Assembly (NCBI GenBank): GCA_012035435.1 | Contig: JAAUPH010000030.1 | Coordinates: 1-13,824 of the forward strand | DNA: 13,824 bases | Reading direction: 5' to 3' | DNA from: Sphingopyxis sp. | GTDB lineage: Bacteria > Pseudomonadota > Alphaproteobacteria > Sphingomonadales > Sphingomonadaceae | Shown: positions 13,811 to 13,824 of the stretch, in pieces | Numbering within the stretch: the stretch's first letter is position 1 | Layout: each line of letters opens with the position of its first letter | Translations under genes and position numbers: made by a program | Notes under the pieces: model-generated | The model's input: the letters and a program-made list of their open reading frames with translations, nothing else | What the model was told of the DNA's origin: nothing | Databases searched by the model: none

Positions 13811-13824
13811 TCGGGTTTTGCTGA

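Noticed and set aside
1..13824. CRISPR array, tRNA, prophage or transposase gene
   Set aside because: No direct repeats with regular spacers, no tRNA-like cloverleaf and no phage or transposase motifs were seen by eye on either strand.

Overview
The window is high-GC proteobacterial DNA whose gene content points to a sphingomonad (alphaproteobacterium; Sphingopyxis, Novosphingobium or Sphingomonas-like). The clues are a TonB-dependent receptor whose plug begins with the sphingomonad-style EIIVMAQKRAENVQDVPIAVSAF-type segment, an accessory catabolic gene mix, and short intergenic palindromes of the CCCGGACTTGATCCGGG type. This is inference from families; no search was run.

Layout. Positions 1-350 (minus) hold the 5' part of an RND-efflux periplasmic adaptor lipoprotein, joined near position 90 to DNA of different composition at the contig edge. 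A TetR regulator (430-1055, plus) diverges from it; its N-terminus appears broken by a one-base loss. Next come a TonB-dependent outer-membrane receptor (1199-3622), a strong Rho-independent terminator, and an SDR oxidoreductase (3725-4486). A nested inverted-repeat element of about 186 bp (4501-4686) fills the gap between the SDR and a convergent TetR gene (4687-5319, minus). That TetR gene is the last member of a minus-strand run: lipid-anchored PQQ/cytochrome c quinohemoprotein dehydrogenase (6378-8210), then a secreted double-VOC protein (5365-6381, coupled by an ATGA overlap), then TetR. A secreted epoxide-hydrolase-type alpha/beta hydrolase (8285-9301, plus) diverges from this operon. 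Further right are an MDR-family oxidoreductase (9364-10500, minus), acetyl-CoA synthetase (10626-12567, minus, two frameshifts), and divergently an alpha-methylacyl-CoA racemase (12644-13810, plus).

How the genes may work together. The set reads as a catabolic island for a hydrophobic, possibly methyl-branched or isoprenoid compound. Uptake would be by the TonB receptor. Epoxide opening and alcohol oxidation would occur outside the cytoplasmic membrane (hydrolase, quinohemoprotein, VOC protein all carry export signals). SDR and MDR redox steps, CoA activation and racemisation of 2-methylacyl-CoA would follow in the cytoplasm. Two TetR regulators and a LiuR-like palindrome in front of the acetyl-CoA synthetase suggest control by substrate or acyl-CoA. 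The substrate is not determined by the sequence.

Quality caveat. Several genes show single-base losses or gains in GC-rich context (TetR at 430, acetyl-CoA synthetase twice, possibly the adaptor at 89-92), which suggests base-calling or assembly errors at least as much as true decay. I found no tRNA, rRNA, CRISPR array, transposase or phage gene.
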